Position numbers and translations under genes: made by a program
DNA from: Argyresthia goedartella
Taxonomy: Eukaryota > Arthropoda > Insecta > Lepidoptera > Argyresthiidae
Direction of reading: 5' to 3'
DNA length: 64,000 nt
NCBI GenBank assembly: GCA_949825045.1
Contig: OX463822.1
Span: forward strand, 31,622,703-31,686,702
Notes under the pieces: model-generated
Database searches by the model: none
What the model saw: only the letters and a program-made list of their open reading frames with translations
What the model was told of the DNA's origin: nothing
Shown: positions 1 to 11,130 of the stretch, in pieces
Position numbering within the stretch: position 1 is the stretch's first letter
How the letters are laid out: each line of letters starts with the position of its first letter

Positions 1-197
1 CAGTTGCATTCATAAGTTTGTTAAAGGAAAATGAGGTCGGGTTATTCGTTTTTATAATAATTCCACTTGTTCTTTCAATAAACTTCAAGGTGTCGTCGGG
101 GGTGCTAGGGGTTAGCAAAGAATGAAAAATTAAATCAAATATCGCGAGGTCTTCAGCTCACAGAGCCACTAGTTAACCCTCTTAATCAATCTTCCAG

Positions 198-371
198 AGC
201 GTTCTATTCACGGTGGTGTGCGTGGCATGCTGGGCGGGCGCAGCGGTCCATCAGGCCCAAGCCCGGGTCACGCTGCAGAAGAGTGCCCTTCTCAACCAGG
301 AGCTGTTGGCGCTGCTGCAGAGATACTTCTGCGACCTGGCCAGCCTGGATACTATGATCACGGATATGCTG
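198..371 (+). CDS. PDE10A-like: PDE10-like exon 1 of window: end of GAF-A and inter-GAF linker helix
   Basis: The acceptor cttccag ends at 197 and the donor gtgggt starts at 372. The exon is 58 codons, phase 0 at both ends. It reads ACWAGAAVHQAQ followed by a long helix with LLNQELLALLQRYFCDLASL, the pattern of the linker between the two GAF domains of PDE10, where the helix mediates dimer contacts. Its phase 0 end fits the phase 0 start at 5675. It is internal: the frame is open into an acceptor and no initiator is implied. The antisense open frame over it is a shadow. Confidence 0.85.
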
Positions 372-372
372 G

Positions 373-1020
373 TGGGTCAATCAATTTGAACACCGATATT
401 TTAGTATCCCTTGGGATAAAAAAAGAAGTTAATTTAAAAGCTACATTAAACACAAAATATTTACGTAATTTATGCATACCAACTACATCAAAAAGTGATA
501 GAATGTTATTTAAAGCTTTCAGATAACTAAGAAATTGTATCAGAAGTACTCGGTAACAAAGTGCACAATCATTGTACAAATTGCTTACAAAAAGCAGTGT
601 CCTATAATGCAGGTCTAGAGATGTAAACAATTCTATTTCGGAAATGTTGCCTTTAAACCTGTAAAATAAATAAAGTAATTTCCTTGATTTACAGCTGTTT
701 ATAGCTGTGAAATGCTACTACTTATTTTTACAAAAAGAAACAACTGTTTATATTTATTCAAAACGAATCGACGGCTTGGGCAGCGAACACTTATCGCGTT
801 TCTTACTGCCCATGTCCATTTTGGTGCATAATGGCGCATGATTGGCTCGTCAATTAACCACAGGTAGCCGCAAGTGATCGCGTGTCTTTGTTCATCGTCT
901 GCTGAATGTTCAAATTTTCACCGGTAAGTAACAACTTTTCTTCTTGTTTATTGTATAATTTTGATAACTTTCTTCATGGTCAGGGTCAGGGAGTTACTTA
1001 TGCATAAAACTTTCAGCCTT
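373..1020. other. intron 1 sequence, nothing recognised
   Basis: Ordinary AT-rich intron sequence after exon 1. No coding similarity, tRNA-like boxes or terminal repeats were seen in it. Confidence 0.4.
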
Positions 1021-1408
1021 TTTTAGGGTTCCGTACCCGAAGGGTTCCAAACGGGACCCTATTACTAAGACTCCGCTGTCCGTCCGTCCGTCCGTCTGTC
1101 ACCAGGCATGAACCATGATATTTTCACAGATTATGTATTTCTGTTGCCGCTATAACAACAAATACAAAAAAACAGGATAAAAGAAATATTTAAGGGGGCT
1201 CCCATACAACAATTCTTTCAATACCACATACAAACTTATGGATGCACCTGGTTACGTACATGGAGTGTGAAAGTAACCGCACCAATAACTTTGTAAACAA
1301 TATTTTGCTGTGTAAAATCCAAACTATTTACTCCACACCATCGCTTCCATTGAACGGTGGTACGGAACCCTTCGTGCGCGATTTAGACTCGCACTTGACC
1401 GGTTTTTT
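1021..1408 (+). mobile_element. 0.4 kb interspersed repeat 'GTTCCG', copy 1
   Basis: It begins tttagggttccgtaccc and ends cgcacttgaccggtttttt. It holds a CCGT tandem run (1080-1095), the block ctgttgccgctataac and an internal inverted pair, agggttccgtacc near the start and ggtacggaaccct near the end. It is almost identical by eye to copy 4 at 59954-60363. The string gagttactt occurs at 991 and 1419, a possible but offset target duplication. It has no coding capacity. Repeats of this look are abundant in Lepidoptera; the mobilising class is unclear. Confidence 0.75.
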
Positions 1409-1626
1409 ATAGTCTCTTGAGTTACTTGCATGCTGATTTACTTTTGCGTTAAATAACTACAAAGAGTTTTTTATCGAGATAGAGGCTTTCTATCGAGTGT
1501 TTTATACAGGTTAAATTACCAGTTTGTTTTTTAATTCATAAACCACAAATATTAGAGGTGCAATGGCGTAGGTCGAGCCATGTGTCAAAAAATCATACAA
1601 AAGTCCCCGTCAGGAGAAGCTAGAAA

Positions 1627-2372
1627 TTATGTAGAAACCTTTGGATCAAATAGAATGAAACAGATTTGTAATGACTTTGGATCAAATAATCTAATAACGT
1701 AAACTAATACACCCATCTTATTACTGTCGTCAGACAATTCTGAGTATTCAGATTCACTTACATAGATAACAAAACTGTCTACCGTGCTATCTATAATTTC
1801 ATAAATTTTGCCATGAAAGTTATTTTCTTCCTTGATGACGTGATCCACACAACGCTTCCAACTTTCGAAAGTAACTTGTTGCAGTCTTTGTTGGAGCAAT
1901 GACTTCACCTCCTCAAATTTTAAGTTTGTGTTGTTGCGAGCAACATATCCTTTAACATCGGCTCCAACAAGCTTAATTGGATAAAGCTCGGAATAAATAG
2001 GTGGAAGACTAGACTAGACAAGACTAGTTAAGACTTCTATCTTATATTTTTTTGCGAATTCATCCCCTGCATAATTTTTATAATTATCCTTAATAGTTTT
2101 AACCTTTTATAGCAATTCAGTTTTAATTTAATTTTGATCGAAAGATAAATTCTTTGTTAAAAGCCAGTTTTGTACACCTGGTTTTTTTTTCAGGCAGAAG
2201 TAGAGGTCTCTTCAAGACGCCTTGAATGATATGGTGCATTGTCCATTACCACCACAGATATTATTTTCAAGTTTAGGTAGCACCGTTTCAAACCATTGCT
2301 CGAAATTTGTAGCATCCATTGACTCATGGTAATCTCCTGTCTTCTTAGATTCAAATATATTTTCGCATCCAT
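1627..2372 (-). pseudogene. relic of DD82E-type (IS630/Tc1/mariner) transposase
   Basis: Reading the minus strand in shifting frames gives DYHESMDATNFEQWFETVLP, VVVMDNAPYHSRRLEE, then further down ADVKGYVARNNTNLKFEEV and KSLLQQRLQQVTFESWKRCV. These are the second catalytic Asp block and the C-terminal part of the same transposase family seen at 35674-37097 and 57049-58293. The third catalytic block is damaged, several stops and frameshifts are present, and no terminal repeats were found. Confidence 0.6.
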
Positions 2373-2479
2373 CTACAAAAGTATTTTCACTTCCTATGCG
2401 TATGATGATTTATTTTCAATCGTCATCAATGATGGTTTGGGGGCACCAGTTTTATATAAATCCCTCTTAAAAAGCCTGT

Positions 2480-3990
2480 ATCTCGATTTTGATTCCCTAT
2501 TTACAGCTTCAAAAATAAAAAATCACCAGGGCCCGATCAGATCAAAGCAGACACGACTAAATTAGCGGGATCTGCTTTATGGAATGCATTAGGAAAAACA
2601 AACAGCTATATCTTCCTCACTGGCTACTATTCAGAAAGATGGAAACTACGAGACTGCATATTTTTACATTTATCAGGCAAAAATTATCCTATCACATTAC
2701 TTAACATCATGGGTAAGATTTGCGAAATAATTATGCACCGAAGGATAATGACGTCTTGCAATAGACTGATTCCAGAGTTCCAGCATGGATTCATGAGTAG
2801 CAGAGGAACCGGCACCTAGATTCTAAGGATCTGCAAATACATCTCCGATGCACTCTCTAAAGGACGTCGCATCGCGAGGATCTCTACAGAACTCAGCAAA
2901 GCATTAGACTCAATCAATCACAAAAAAGCTAAAAGAAGGTGACGTGCCAAATAACATCATAAAATTGATCGAGAACTATCTTAATAACTGAAAAACTAGA
3001 GGAAAGTTTAGAACTACCAAAGGGGAATAAAAGACAGTGCCACACCATAGTAATTTTTAACCTACATGGAGGCGACCTTCCAAAGAGCAGAATTGCCGGA
3101 CAGATGCTATCACAATATGCAGACGAGCTCTGTAGGTATTCTAAATGCAGCGGAGAGACCTGATAATATGTCGGTCGGAGTGACGTGGGCGGCAGAAGAA
3201 TTAATCGACTATCACAACCGCTGGGGATTACAGTGCAATGCAGACAAGACTGAGTGCATAATGTTTACAAGTAAAAGGGCACAAAGTACTTCCAGCCGTG
3301 GTTACAAACCGACTGTATAGATTAAAGGAACCGTGTTGGAATACAATAAAGTGCGATATCTTGGAGTTATTCTAGATAAAGGACTAACAATGTGCATGTA
3401 ATAAAAGTGATTGCAAAAGCAAAAAGCATTAGAGGGATCCAGTTCTAAATATTTGGATGGTAATTTAATCTAAGGTCAACATAAACCGAAACCAAACTCG
3501 CAGTAATACATGAACCTAATGGACTCGATTAACTGCAGGGGGGGAGGTAGGTGTCACGTGGCATCCGACCGCTGAACCCCCAACCAATTACCATGTTAAT
3601 TTGGATTTACACTTGCCTGGTGCCTATCTTGGACTACGGAATAACACAACTAATGCCTATAATCAGCAAGACAAATATCCTGTCAGTAAAACGGCAACAC
3701 AGAATGGCGCTGATGTCGGCAGGAAGGTTCCTAAGGTCATCACCCAGCCGTTTCCTATGGGAAATGCTTGATGAAGTCTTGTCGCTGTGAGTTCACAACC
3801 TACACATGACATGTCAAATTAAAGAGGTTGTGTATAGAAGGACTGAATACAGCGGGCCTCTCGTACACAAGATATGGTCCATTCTACCCCATGATATCCA
3901 GCAACAGAGTTAGTGATGTGCAGTACGTCAGTAGGATGTACAGAGATAAACATGTCAGCAAGCGACATGTCCCTCGCAGAAACCCGATGT
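2480..3990 (+). pseudogene. decayed LINE reverse transcriptase (Jockey/I-like)
   Basis: Three frames give consecutive RT pieces: KIKNHQGPDQIKADTTKLAG, then IMGKICEIIMHRRIMTSCNR..FQHGFMSSRGT, then YHNRWGLQCNADKTECIMFT..VLEYNKVRYLGVIL, then a C-terminal part at 3551-3790. This is the order palm, fingers, and KTE..VF..YLG of non-LTR retrotransposon RTs. The YADD box is missing or mutated. Stops and frameshifts are frequent. It is probably an old, 5'-truncated copy. Confidence 0.6.
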
Positions 3991-4429
3991 TGAAATAAAC
4001 CTTTTTCATTTCTATACCTATACAAAATTATTGTATTAGTCTCAAGCTATATTAATTTGTTGTATAAACAAACATATGTTGATGTACCAGATCTTTAAGA
4101 CATATTATTAATATCACCCGCTTGGCGGACAAAACTTTTATACGAAATGACAAAAAATAAACATTTTCTATTCTTTTCTTTTCTATTATTCTGAGGGCTT
4201 TGCGTTACAGATATCGCAGGAAACAGGCGAAGTGTTATCCATCCATCATTGTTAAGAGCAATTCGTGATATATAGATACGTCTCCCAGTTTTGCTTGTTC
4301 AACTTCGAAATATGAAGGAAACAGACCAAAATGTAATTCATTGGGTGACTCTCTTGGACTCATGTATAGGTATTGCCACTTTAAAAGTTTAAGTGACACT
4401 AACAGACCCAGTTTCTTTTCAGCTTAATT

Positions 4430-4960
4430 TTCATTTTTTTTATTTAATCTGGTGAACCTTATGGATATCTTCAGGATGTTTAATAAGATGCTCCAAAATT
4501 CTGCTTACGTCTTCATAACTATTGTCCTATAAAGTTTTTACTGTTGAACTTAACAGTTCTTCTGGAGACAAGGAATCGCTTAAAGTTTGAATTCGTCTTC
4601 TTTTTTGTCTTTAGCCCAATTCTTCGAATAATTTTCTCGGAGTAAAGGAAGTGGAAGCTTCATCTACACTAGGAGGTAGATTTTCTATATTGTCGGATGG
4701 CTTACATTCAATAAGATCAACTTGGTCTCCTTTAGTAACGAAGAAACTGGGTCATACATGTCATGAAAATGATTGAAATAATGATTAGCAGCAGTCCATC
4801 TACGTTTCATATTTGAAGTATACTTCCGGCAAAATACCGAGAAAATTACAGTGATTTCTTCATTCAATTGCAAGCCAAGCTCCTGTTTTAGATGTTCACA
4901 TAATTTTACACCATCCGGAAATGTTTTAAGCTTCTCTTTTAAAAGATAAATAAATCGATA
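4430..4960 (-). pseudogene. decayed coding relic of unknown family
   Basis: The minus strand keeps one frame with few stops: KTFPDGVKLCEHLKQELGLQ, then VFCRKYTSNMKRRWTAANHY, then a Ser/Thr-rich part STSFTPRKLFEELG and RQKRRRIQTLSDSLSPEELL. The basic KRRRIQTLS..EEL pattern resembles uncharacterised transposon-linked proteins of insects, but I cannot name the family. At least one in-frame stop and one frame change are present. Confidence 0.35.
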
Positions 4961-5189
4961 CTACTCAAAACATGTTTTGTATCGATCGCAAATATTTGAG
5001 AATTGCAAAGAATCATAGCTACCACTGTTAGTAAACACTAAACATTATTTATAAAGGACATAACTAGATCCTCCTTGCAGGCTTTAAATATTTTAATAAT
5101 TATACAGTATGATCGAAATCACTGATAAAATATTTTATATTGGCTCAATCGGCAGTACGAGTTTGATTGAAATAATCATAAAATTTAAA

Positions 5190-5475
5190 TGTATTTTGTA
5201 ATAATGGTCCATATTTCTATATGGTACTGAATCCTGGACAATCCGAATGCTGGATTTCCATCGACATATAGCACGTGTATGGAACGTGTTTGTAAATAGA
5301 ACGAAAAAAAGAAGCAAGAGCAAGGGGAAAACCACATGCACGCTGGTGTAGTCACACGCAGGAATACCTGCAGCTTGGTCTACACGAGGCAATACACGCA
5401 GCCCAGGACAGAATAAAATGGAGATCCTTGGTCGAGCTCATACCAACAACCATGACAGTCACGATCAGATGTAAT
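5190..5475 (+). pseudogene. 3'-terminal fragment of a LINE reverse transcriptase
   Basis: The + strand reads ..FLYGTESWTIRMLDFHRHIA and, after a frameshift, GKPHARWCSHTQEYLQLGLH..QDRIKWRSLVELIP. This is the usual C-terminal pattern of LINE RTs (YG.E.W...; GR....W..D; DR..WR.LV). Nothing upstream in the same frame belongs to it, so it is a 5'-truncated copy. Confidence 0.5.
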
Positions 5476-5674
5476 GAATATTTAAAAAATATGTCTCTAT
5501 GTGGTCTCTGTATATGTCAATCCTCAGTCATGAAGAAACGACTAGAAAGAAGAAGTGATAATGCGTTTACTTTATTTGTTAACAATTTAATTCATTAATA
5601 GAATAAATAAATAATTCATGCAACACTTCTCAAAGGCGTTAACTAAATGAAATACCGTATGTGTCTGTTGGCAG

Positions 5675-5823
5675 GCAGTGATAAAGTCGTTTCTCGGCGC
5701 CATGCGGTCGAGTTTCTACATTATCGACCGCGAGCACATCGGAGACCATATCCTGGCGGACATGTGGGACGACGGCTGGGCTTCCGAGCGCACCAGCATG
5801 CCGCGCAAGAAGATGAAGCTCAA
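5675..5823 (+). CDS. PDE10A-like: PDE10-like exon 2: start of GAF-B
   Basis: The acceptor tctgttggcag ends at 5674 and the donor gtgagc starts at 5824. Frame: AVIKSFLGAMRSSFYIIDRE, then GDHILADMWDDG, then a basic stretch PRKKMKLN. It corresponds to the first strands of GAF-B in PDE10, where a ligand-pocket domain begins after the linker. A competing AG four bases downstream would shift frame into TGA and is excluded. It ends in phase 2; the split codon AA|C (Asn) is completed by base 6388. The basic PRKKMK loop looks specific to this lineage. Confidence 0.85.
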
Positions 5824-5889
5824 GTGAGCCGCCATCTTGTTTTACGGCTGCGTCCAATCTCAACCCTAGTCCAAACTCGCCTGGTTCGT

Positions 5890-6380
5890 TAGGTAGGTAG
5901 GTAGTGTTTATTCAAAATCTTTAAGATAGAATTAATATTAACAAATAACACAGGTATTAAATGCTGGTTTAAAAGAACCATTTGTATAGGAAATCTCATT
6001 AAAATCACAGTTCGAGAGCAATAATTAAAACTTTAGATACATATTCAAATTCCAACTTTTCTCGAAATATTAGTAAAATATAGTATAGAAAAAGATGAAG
6101 ACTGCCATAATAAAATGAATTCGTGATAATGACAAAAAGTATTTTTTTCTACATCGTAGCACTTTTCCCACACACTGTACTCTTGCAACTATAGGCATTT
6201 AAAAAAGCGGGCGAGTTTTGGGACTGAAGATGAGATTGAACGAAGCATTTTTTACACCCGCGCGCAAGTGGGTGGTATACATGGTTTCCACGACATTTTG
6301 GCCAATTTCAATGTCAATAATATTTTCTGTGCACGTGCCGTGACTACCTACGTCAACATACACCCATCTTTCGCCATTCA
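5890..6380. other. intron 2, AT-rich
   Basis: Contains a short TAGG run (5890-5905) after exon 2 and otherwise simple AT-rich sequence. No gene or transposon end was recognised. Confidence 0.4.
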
Positions 6381-6387
6381 GTTTCAG

Positions 6388-6551
6388 CCAAGAGCAGTCG
6401 CCAGCGGCTCTGGTGGCGCGCACGGGGGTTCCCCTGAACGTGAGAGACGCCTACAAAGATCCGAGGTTCACGAAGGAAGTCGACCCTACTACGGGGACTT
6501 TAGTTCGGACCACGCTCGTATGGCCGATTACGGACAAGCATGGGGTGATTG
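6388..6551 (+). CDS. PDE10A-like: PDE10-like exon 3: middle of GAF-B
   Basis: The acceptor cagtttcag ends at 6387; the first base completes the split Asn codon from exon 2. Frame: NQEQSPAALVARTGVPLNVR, DAYKDPRFTKEVD, then LVWPITDKHGVIG. The VARTG...N..DAY.DPRF..EVD string is the hallmark core of PDE-type GAF domains. The donor gtaagt starts at 6552, phase 1, so Gly is split G|GC with exon 4. The exact phase match on both sides picks this acceptor over two nearby AG dinucleotides. Confidence 0.92.
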
Positions 6552-6597
6552 GTAAGTCTTCGAATGACCTTTCTTTGAACACTTTGGGAACCAAACA

Positions 6598-6806
6598 TGA
6601 CACAAACATTTACAGGCACATACATTGCTTCTGGCCTCACACTAGGATAGCCCATTTGTCGTGTGAACCAGAAACAGCGACCTCACACATTTATAAACAT
6701 CCAAGACCTGGGAATATTTTTCTTCCACCACAGCCGGGATTCGAACCCGGGACCTCTCGCTTGGGAGGCAGAGCCTCGCACCGCAACGCCACGGAGGTCG
6801 GGGAAA
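6598..6806 (-). mobile_element. tRNA-derived SINE in intron 3
   Basis: On the minus strand the head starts cctccgtggcgttgcggtgc (A-box-like), followed by a perfect B box GGTTCGAATCC at 6747-6737. The tail reads ..tcttggatgtttataaatg and ends near cacactaggatagcccattt. The pol III promoter and tRNA-like head make this a SINE. It is not a functional tRNA: the head does not close a cloverleaf and runs into the tail. Confidence 0.75.
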
Positions 6807-7321
6807 CCCAAGCTTTAAATGGGTTTTTGGGACCCATATATTGGGGCAAGTTTCACGGGGAGGTGGAGAGGTGAAATGTAATGGTATAAGGTGATACAAA
6901 AATATATATAAAAGGAATACGAATGTAAAAAAGTGATAGCGTTAATTACTTCCACTTAAGAAGAAAAGAGAGCGCAAACAATGCGCTCGACTCAAACTAA
7001 AATAACGTAGCGCCAAACCACATAAAAATTATTTAAAAACTACGCTGTTTTGTCACAAAGATTTTCAAGGAGATTTTAGGAATACATAATATCCACATTT
7101 TGAATGCAATTCCGCAATGAAATTAGTAAGGATTTCAGAATTGCAGGAAAAATAAAACAATTTAGAGGTCTGTTCGTAATTATATTATCTCAAATTTCCA
7201 TCCAATCGCGTCTTCCTTCAGTGGGAATCTTAATCAAATACTCAATAAACATTAACCCAAAAATCTGATCTGTAGACGACTAGGAGTAAATGGATTCGAA
7301 AAAAATATCTTTTTTTTTGTA

Positions 7322-7440
7322 ACATCCTCTCAAAAACCCGGGGGTAGTTAGGACGGGTCGCGATTTGGAACCTTATGCCATGGTAATAAAATTTAAAATC
7401 TGTTACGGAAAAGTGGCGTTAGCTAACGCCGGTGATATTC
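7322..7440 (+). repeat. interspersed repeat with GGCGTTAGCTAACGCC palindrome, copy 1
   Basis: The region runs from tctcaaaaacccgggggtag to the perfect 16-bp palindrome GGCGTTAGCTAACGCC (7415-7430). A second copy lies inverted at 30051-30170 with the same blocks in the reverse order (ccatggtaataaaatttaaa and its complement). Confidence 0.65.
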
Positions 7441-7734
7441 AACAGGTTAAGGGGTTTTTCGGACCCCTACTGACTCATTTTAGGTTCGATATTTAGGTCT
7501 AAGGTTGCATCATTCCACCATCACCACATTGTGCAATAGTTAAAGTAAAAAAGTGACAAGAAATAATTCGTTGATTCTCAAAAACAAGTCCTTGACTTCT
7601 GTCAAGGGTTACAAGAAGGGTTACCCTGTCTCCCAAATTAGGGTAACCTGTGTCTTGATACAAGTGGTTGAAGCATTATCTGCAGATGTTTTGCGCGTGT
7701 TAAAATTGTGAGAAATGAATTAATACCTCGGGTC

Positions 7735-7815
7735 AGTTTCTTTGTGACGTTCGTCGCTGTCTCTGGTTCCCATTCAGCGACTCCTAGTGTAGGGCCAGAC
7801 GCAATGTCTATGACC
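7735..7815 (+). mobile_element. SINE tail fragment, opposite orientation
   Basis: The stretch gtcgctgtctctggttccc ... ctagtgtagggccaga on the + strand matches the tail of the SINE at 6598-6806 in the opposite orientation. It ends only about 20 bp before exon 4, inside the acceptor region of intron 3. Confidence 0.55.
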
Positions 7816-7833
7816 CACATTTCTGTTCTCCAG

Positions 7834-7967
7834 GCGTCGTACAATTAACCAACAAGGTGAACGCTCAACCCTTCACTTCGGAAGACGAGGAGATTTTCCG
7901 CGTGTTCGTGAGCTACTGTTCACTGATAGTGCACTTCTCGGCGATGCAACAACGCAGGATGTATCAC
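7834..7967 (+). CDS. PDE10A-like: PDE10-like exon 4: end of GAF-B with NKFDE motif
   Basis: The acceptor ttctgttctccag ends at 7833 and the donor gtaagt starts at 7968. Frame: GVVQLTNKVNAQPFTSEDEE, then IFRVFVSYCSLIVHFSAMQQ. The sequence contains an exact NKx5Fx3DE motif (N169, K170, F176, D180, E181), which in PDE GAF domains is needed for cyclic-nucleotide binding competence. The final helix ends ..RRMYH, matching the exit helix of PDE10 GAF-B. It ends in phase 0 and is followed by the 14.7 kb intron 4. Confidence 0.93.
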
Positions 7968-8339
7968 GTAAGTTTTATGTTACTCACATATCACTTTGAA
8001 ATTAATTTCTTTCATAGATAGTTCGCGTCCGATTAGGATGGCCGGGGGGGAAAGAGGAAGGTGGAGGGGTGACGTCCCGCCCACCTCCCGCACCCGCGAA
8101 GGCCCTCCCTGTATCATCATAATGCAGTGTTTCGAGGGTCCGCATAAAGTCCGTTTGTCGATTTCGATATTGCTCACTTTGTTGCTTGTACTTGCACTGA
8201 TTAAAATGGCATCAGTTGCCGTTTCATCATGTTGTAACGGCACAAAGGCTAAGGTCGAGCCACCGCTATCAGTAGCTATGATCGTCTATTCTATCTACCC
8301 CAAAATGAGATGTCCCGATTCAGCTGTAAGATTTGTAAG

Positions 8340-10710
8340 TTAAGAATGATAAGTCTGAATTTCTCGTTCGTTGAGAAGTTCGTTAGGCGTACAATAGTCG
8401 AACGAAGTTTGGTTCAGGAAGTTACAGTTTCAAGTTAGACAGAGAAAGCATATATGTCCGCGAGCCGGTAATTCGCATCAGTCAGCGGTGTATTGCGCCA
8501 GATCAATCGTTGTTATATTTTATGTGTGATGGTACCATGTGGTTTTTGTATATATGGGCGCTTGGAACTTCTTTTAGTGGTCGACCACAGTTTATAATAT
8601 TTGTTTGTGATATCGTATAGATATCCGTCGTAGTTTTACGACGTGAGTACTCAATGATATTTCATGTGCTCGCTAGTAGCGGCTTGTGGTGGTTCCAATT
8701 ATATATTTGGTTCACGGCAATAACGATCCGAAAAGACCGGTTTACACAATTGCGATTTGATTTTCCGAAATGGGTTCTGAACTAGCGGTTACCTCAAAAG
8801 GTCCGTAACGTTTTGAAACCCTCAACTCTGCGCAATTTGAGCTGGATGTTATCGAAACGTAGTCATTATTGCTTTAGGAGATTTAACCCACACCATAGCG
8901 AAATGCATACTTCGGTAAATTCCGATCTATGAATTCCACTAGCCACAGCACGTCATCGACTGAGCCTAATCTTATATATTTGACTCAGCCTACACATTAG
9001 ACCTCCAGCGAAATTTACATTTAATTTAAAGATGCAACTTGAATCCAACCTGACCCAAGGCAAAGCAAAACACCTACCCGGTCCTAAACAATGAACTTTA
9101 GACTGTAAATTGATCTCTTCGCGCGTCCCCGACAACACTCGAATGTCAAAATATCAACAGGATATGTTATCTGTGTTGACACCGGTTTAACTTTGTTCTG
9201 AATTTGTTATTTCCATCCGCGGAACCTCATCGATCAAACAGTCTCCCTATGCCCTGCCAACCTAGGTTTAGCCGCAACTAAACTCCTGTCTAGCCTAGTC
9301 TAAAAACCTAGTGTTATACCACGTCCATTATCGACACCACTCGAAAATGGTTGAGTTTGATTTGAATGTGCTTGTATGTTTAATGACTGTGTGTGTGGGA
9401 ATTTCAAAACTCGCTACTCGAAAGGAATGAGGAGAGGATTAGCCCGCGAATATCCTAAGAGCCAATCCAGGAACCCTATGGTGAAGGAAAAATAAAATTT
9501 AGGGTCGCTCCAAGCCCAGACTCAGACTCAGATCAGTTAACCTACAAGTTCTTATCTAACGACCCAAGGATAGTTTTGGAATTTGGGGTAGGTTGATATA
9601 AAGGATAGGAACCGAGGTATATCTCGGCGCTTCAGACACTCACGAAAAACCACTGAAACTTCGCAATCACAATTCGTAGTTCTGACGCGTAACACGGCAG
9701 ACAAAACTGTTTAGAACTCGTGAAAGACGACTGTCACAGTAGCTAGACGCTAAGACTGAATGCTCTCCCTTCCCCCGCCATCGTATTTATACACCCCACA
9801 CGTCTGAAAGAAAAAATATGGCGTCCTTTGCGAACACGCTCTGCCCAAGCGAAGCTTCTAATCACTAACTATACAGGGTCTAATTTCAACCATGCCATGC
9901 AGATCCGCCGTTCTACAAATTGTGTGTACGCATATTCACTATGATCAACCGTAGGTTATCACTCAAGTCATTCGGTATGGCCGATACACAAAATCTGTTG
10001 ATCGCTGACCATATAAGCTTGTTGCGATTAATTAAGCCTTCCCGACCGCTAGCGCGCGCAGCAAAGACCACTAGAATGCTATTCATACTAGTCGTGTCAG
10101 ACTCTCCATCTCATACCAACCAACCGCAATTGTATATTTGCAATCAACATAATAGCTTTCTCCGTATCGTTCCATAATAACCTTCCATTATTTAGTTATT
10201 CGAATTTTATTCAGCGCGCAGCCAAATCGGCTCGGATCCCTACACATCTCGCAGGAATGCGACAAAAAAACCTGACCTGTAACCTTCCTCGAACCATCCC
10301 ACGCGTCGGCTCATTGTTTTTTGCTAACTTGCCCTGAGCTACGCAAAAACCCCAAACGTTATATGAACCGATTCTCGTATTCAAAACAGCGCGGCGATGG
10401 GCCAGCCCTCTATCACGCAGAATGAAGTATCAAATGTACCGACTCTCGTGTACCATTACAGCGTTTGCAAAGGTAAACCAATCTCCAACACGAGAACTGG
10501 CCAAAAGTGTTCTGAACAATTGTGACACTGAAAGCTTCAAAAGTTCGAAATACTTTTATAGTAGATGGAAGATTTTATCATGGAATTCAGAGAAATCAGA
10601 GTGTCGAAGATTCCTTAATTGTTTCTAACGATGATTCATTTGATTAGGATTGTGATAAATATTCTTTAAAATAAATAGGTGATCACATTCAACCTTCATT
10701 TTGTCGAGTA
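8340..10710. other. non-coding stretch of intron 4 with LTR-like traits
   Basis: About 2.4 kb has no recognisable coding frame but looks unlike the AT-rich intron. It contains two separate TATA plus TCAGTC initiator arrangements, on opposite strands (8450-8483 + and 9791-9754 -). It could be remains of LTR elements. Terminal TG..CA ends with a target duplication could not be fixed. Confidence 0.35.
9754..9791 (-). promoter_or_regulatory. core-promoter-like TATA + initiator
   Basis: On the minus strand TATAAATA (9791-9784) is followed by TTCAGTCTT with the arthropod initiator TCAGTC at 9759-9754. The first T of TATA is 34 bases upstream of the initiator A. This spacing is that of an arthropod RNA polymerase II core promoter, as found in LTRs. 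No gene follows in this direction. Confidence 0.35.
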
Positions 10711-10715
10711 CCTTT

Positions 10716-11051
10716 TTAGGGTTCCGTACCCAAAGGGTAAAACGGGACCCTATTACTAAGACTCCGCTGTCCGTCCGTCCGTCCATCCGTCTGTCTGTCA
10801 CCAGGCTGTATCTCATGAACCGTGATAGTTAGACAGTTGAAATGTTCACAGATGATGTATTTCTGTTGCCGCTATAACAGCAAATACTTAAAAACAGAAA
10901 AATATATTTGATTTTTCTGTAAACCACATACAAACTTATTAATGCACCTGGTTACGTACATGGGGTCTGAAAGTAGCCGCACCAATAACCTTTTAAACAT
11001 TATTTTGCTATGTAAAATCCAAACTATTCACTCCACACCATCCCTACCATT
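10716..11051 (+). mobile_element. GTTCCG repeat copy 2, interrupted by a CR1-type LINE
   Basis: It starts agggttccgtacccaaaggg with the CCGT run, and follows copy 1 up to ctccacaccatccctaccattg. There it stops; the expected continuation (ggtggtacggaaccct in copy 1) resumes at about 15752 as gcgttggtacgaaaccct, after the LINE at 11052-15749. It is diverged from copies 1 and 4 and lacks their central block. Confidence 0.75.
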
Positions 11052-11130
11052 GTCACACAGCAGTCGCGCGCGCGAACTTGTTGAGAGTGGACCTATTACG
11101 CAGTGACGGCTACTACTCGTATCAGGGGCA

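Noticed and set aside
218..630. Open frames 218-526 (+) and 358-630 (-) around exon 1
   Set aside because: They are out of frame or antisense to the PDE exon and run into intron sequence.
6598..6806. Functional tRNA gene
   Set aside because: The B box is good but the A box is diverged, no acceptor stem closes, and a SINE tail follows.
8040..8130. GC-rich block as an exon of the host gene
   Set aside because: It follows the gtaagt donor of exon 4, and no PDE sequence is missing between exons 4 and 5.
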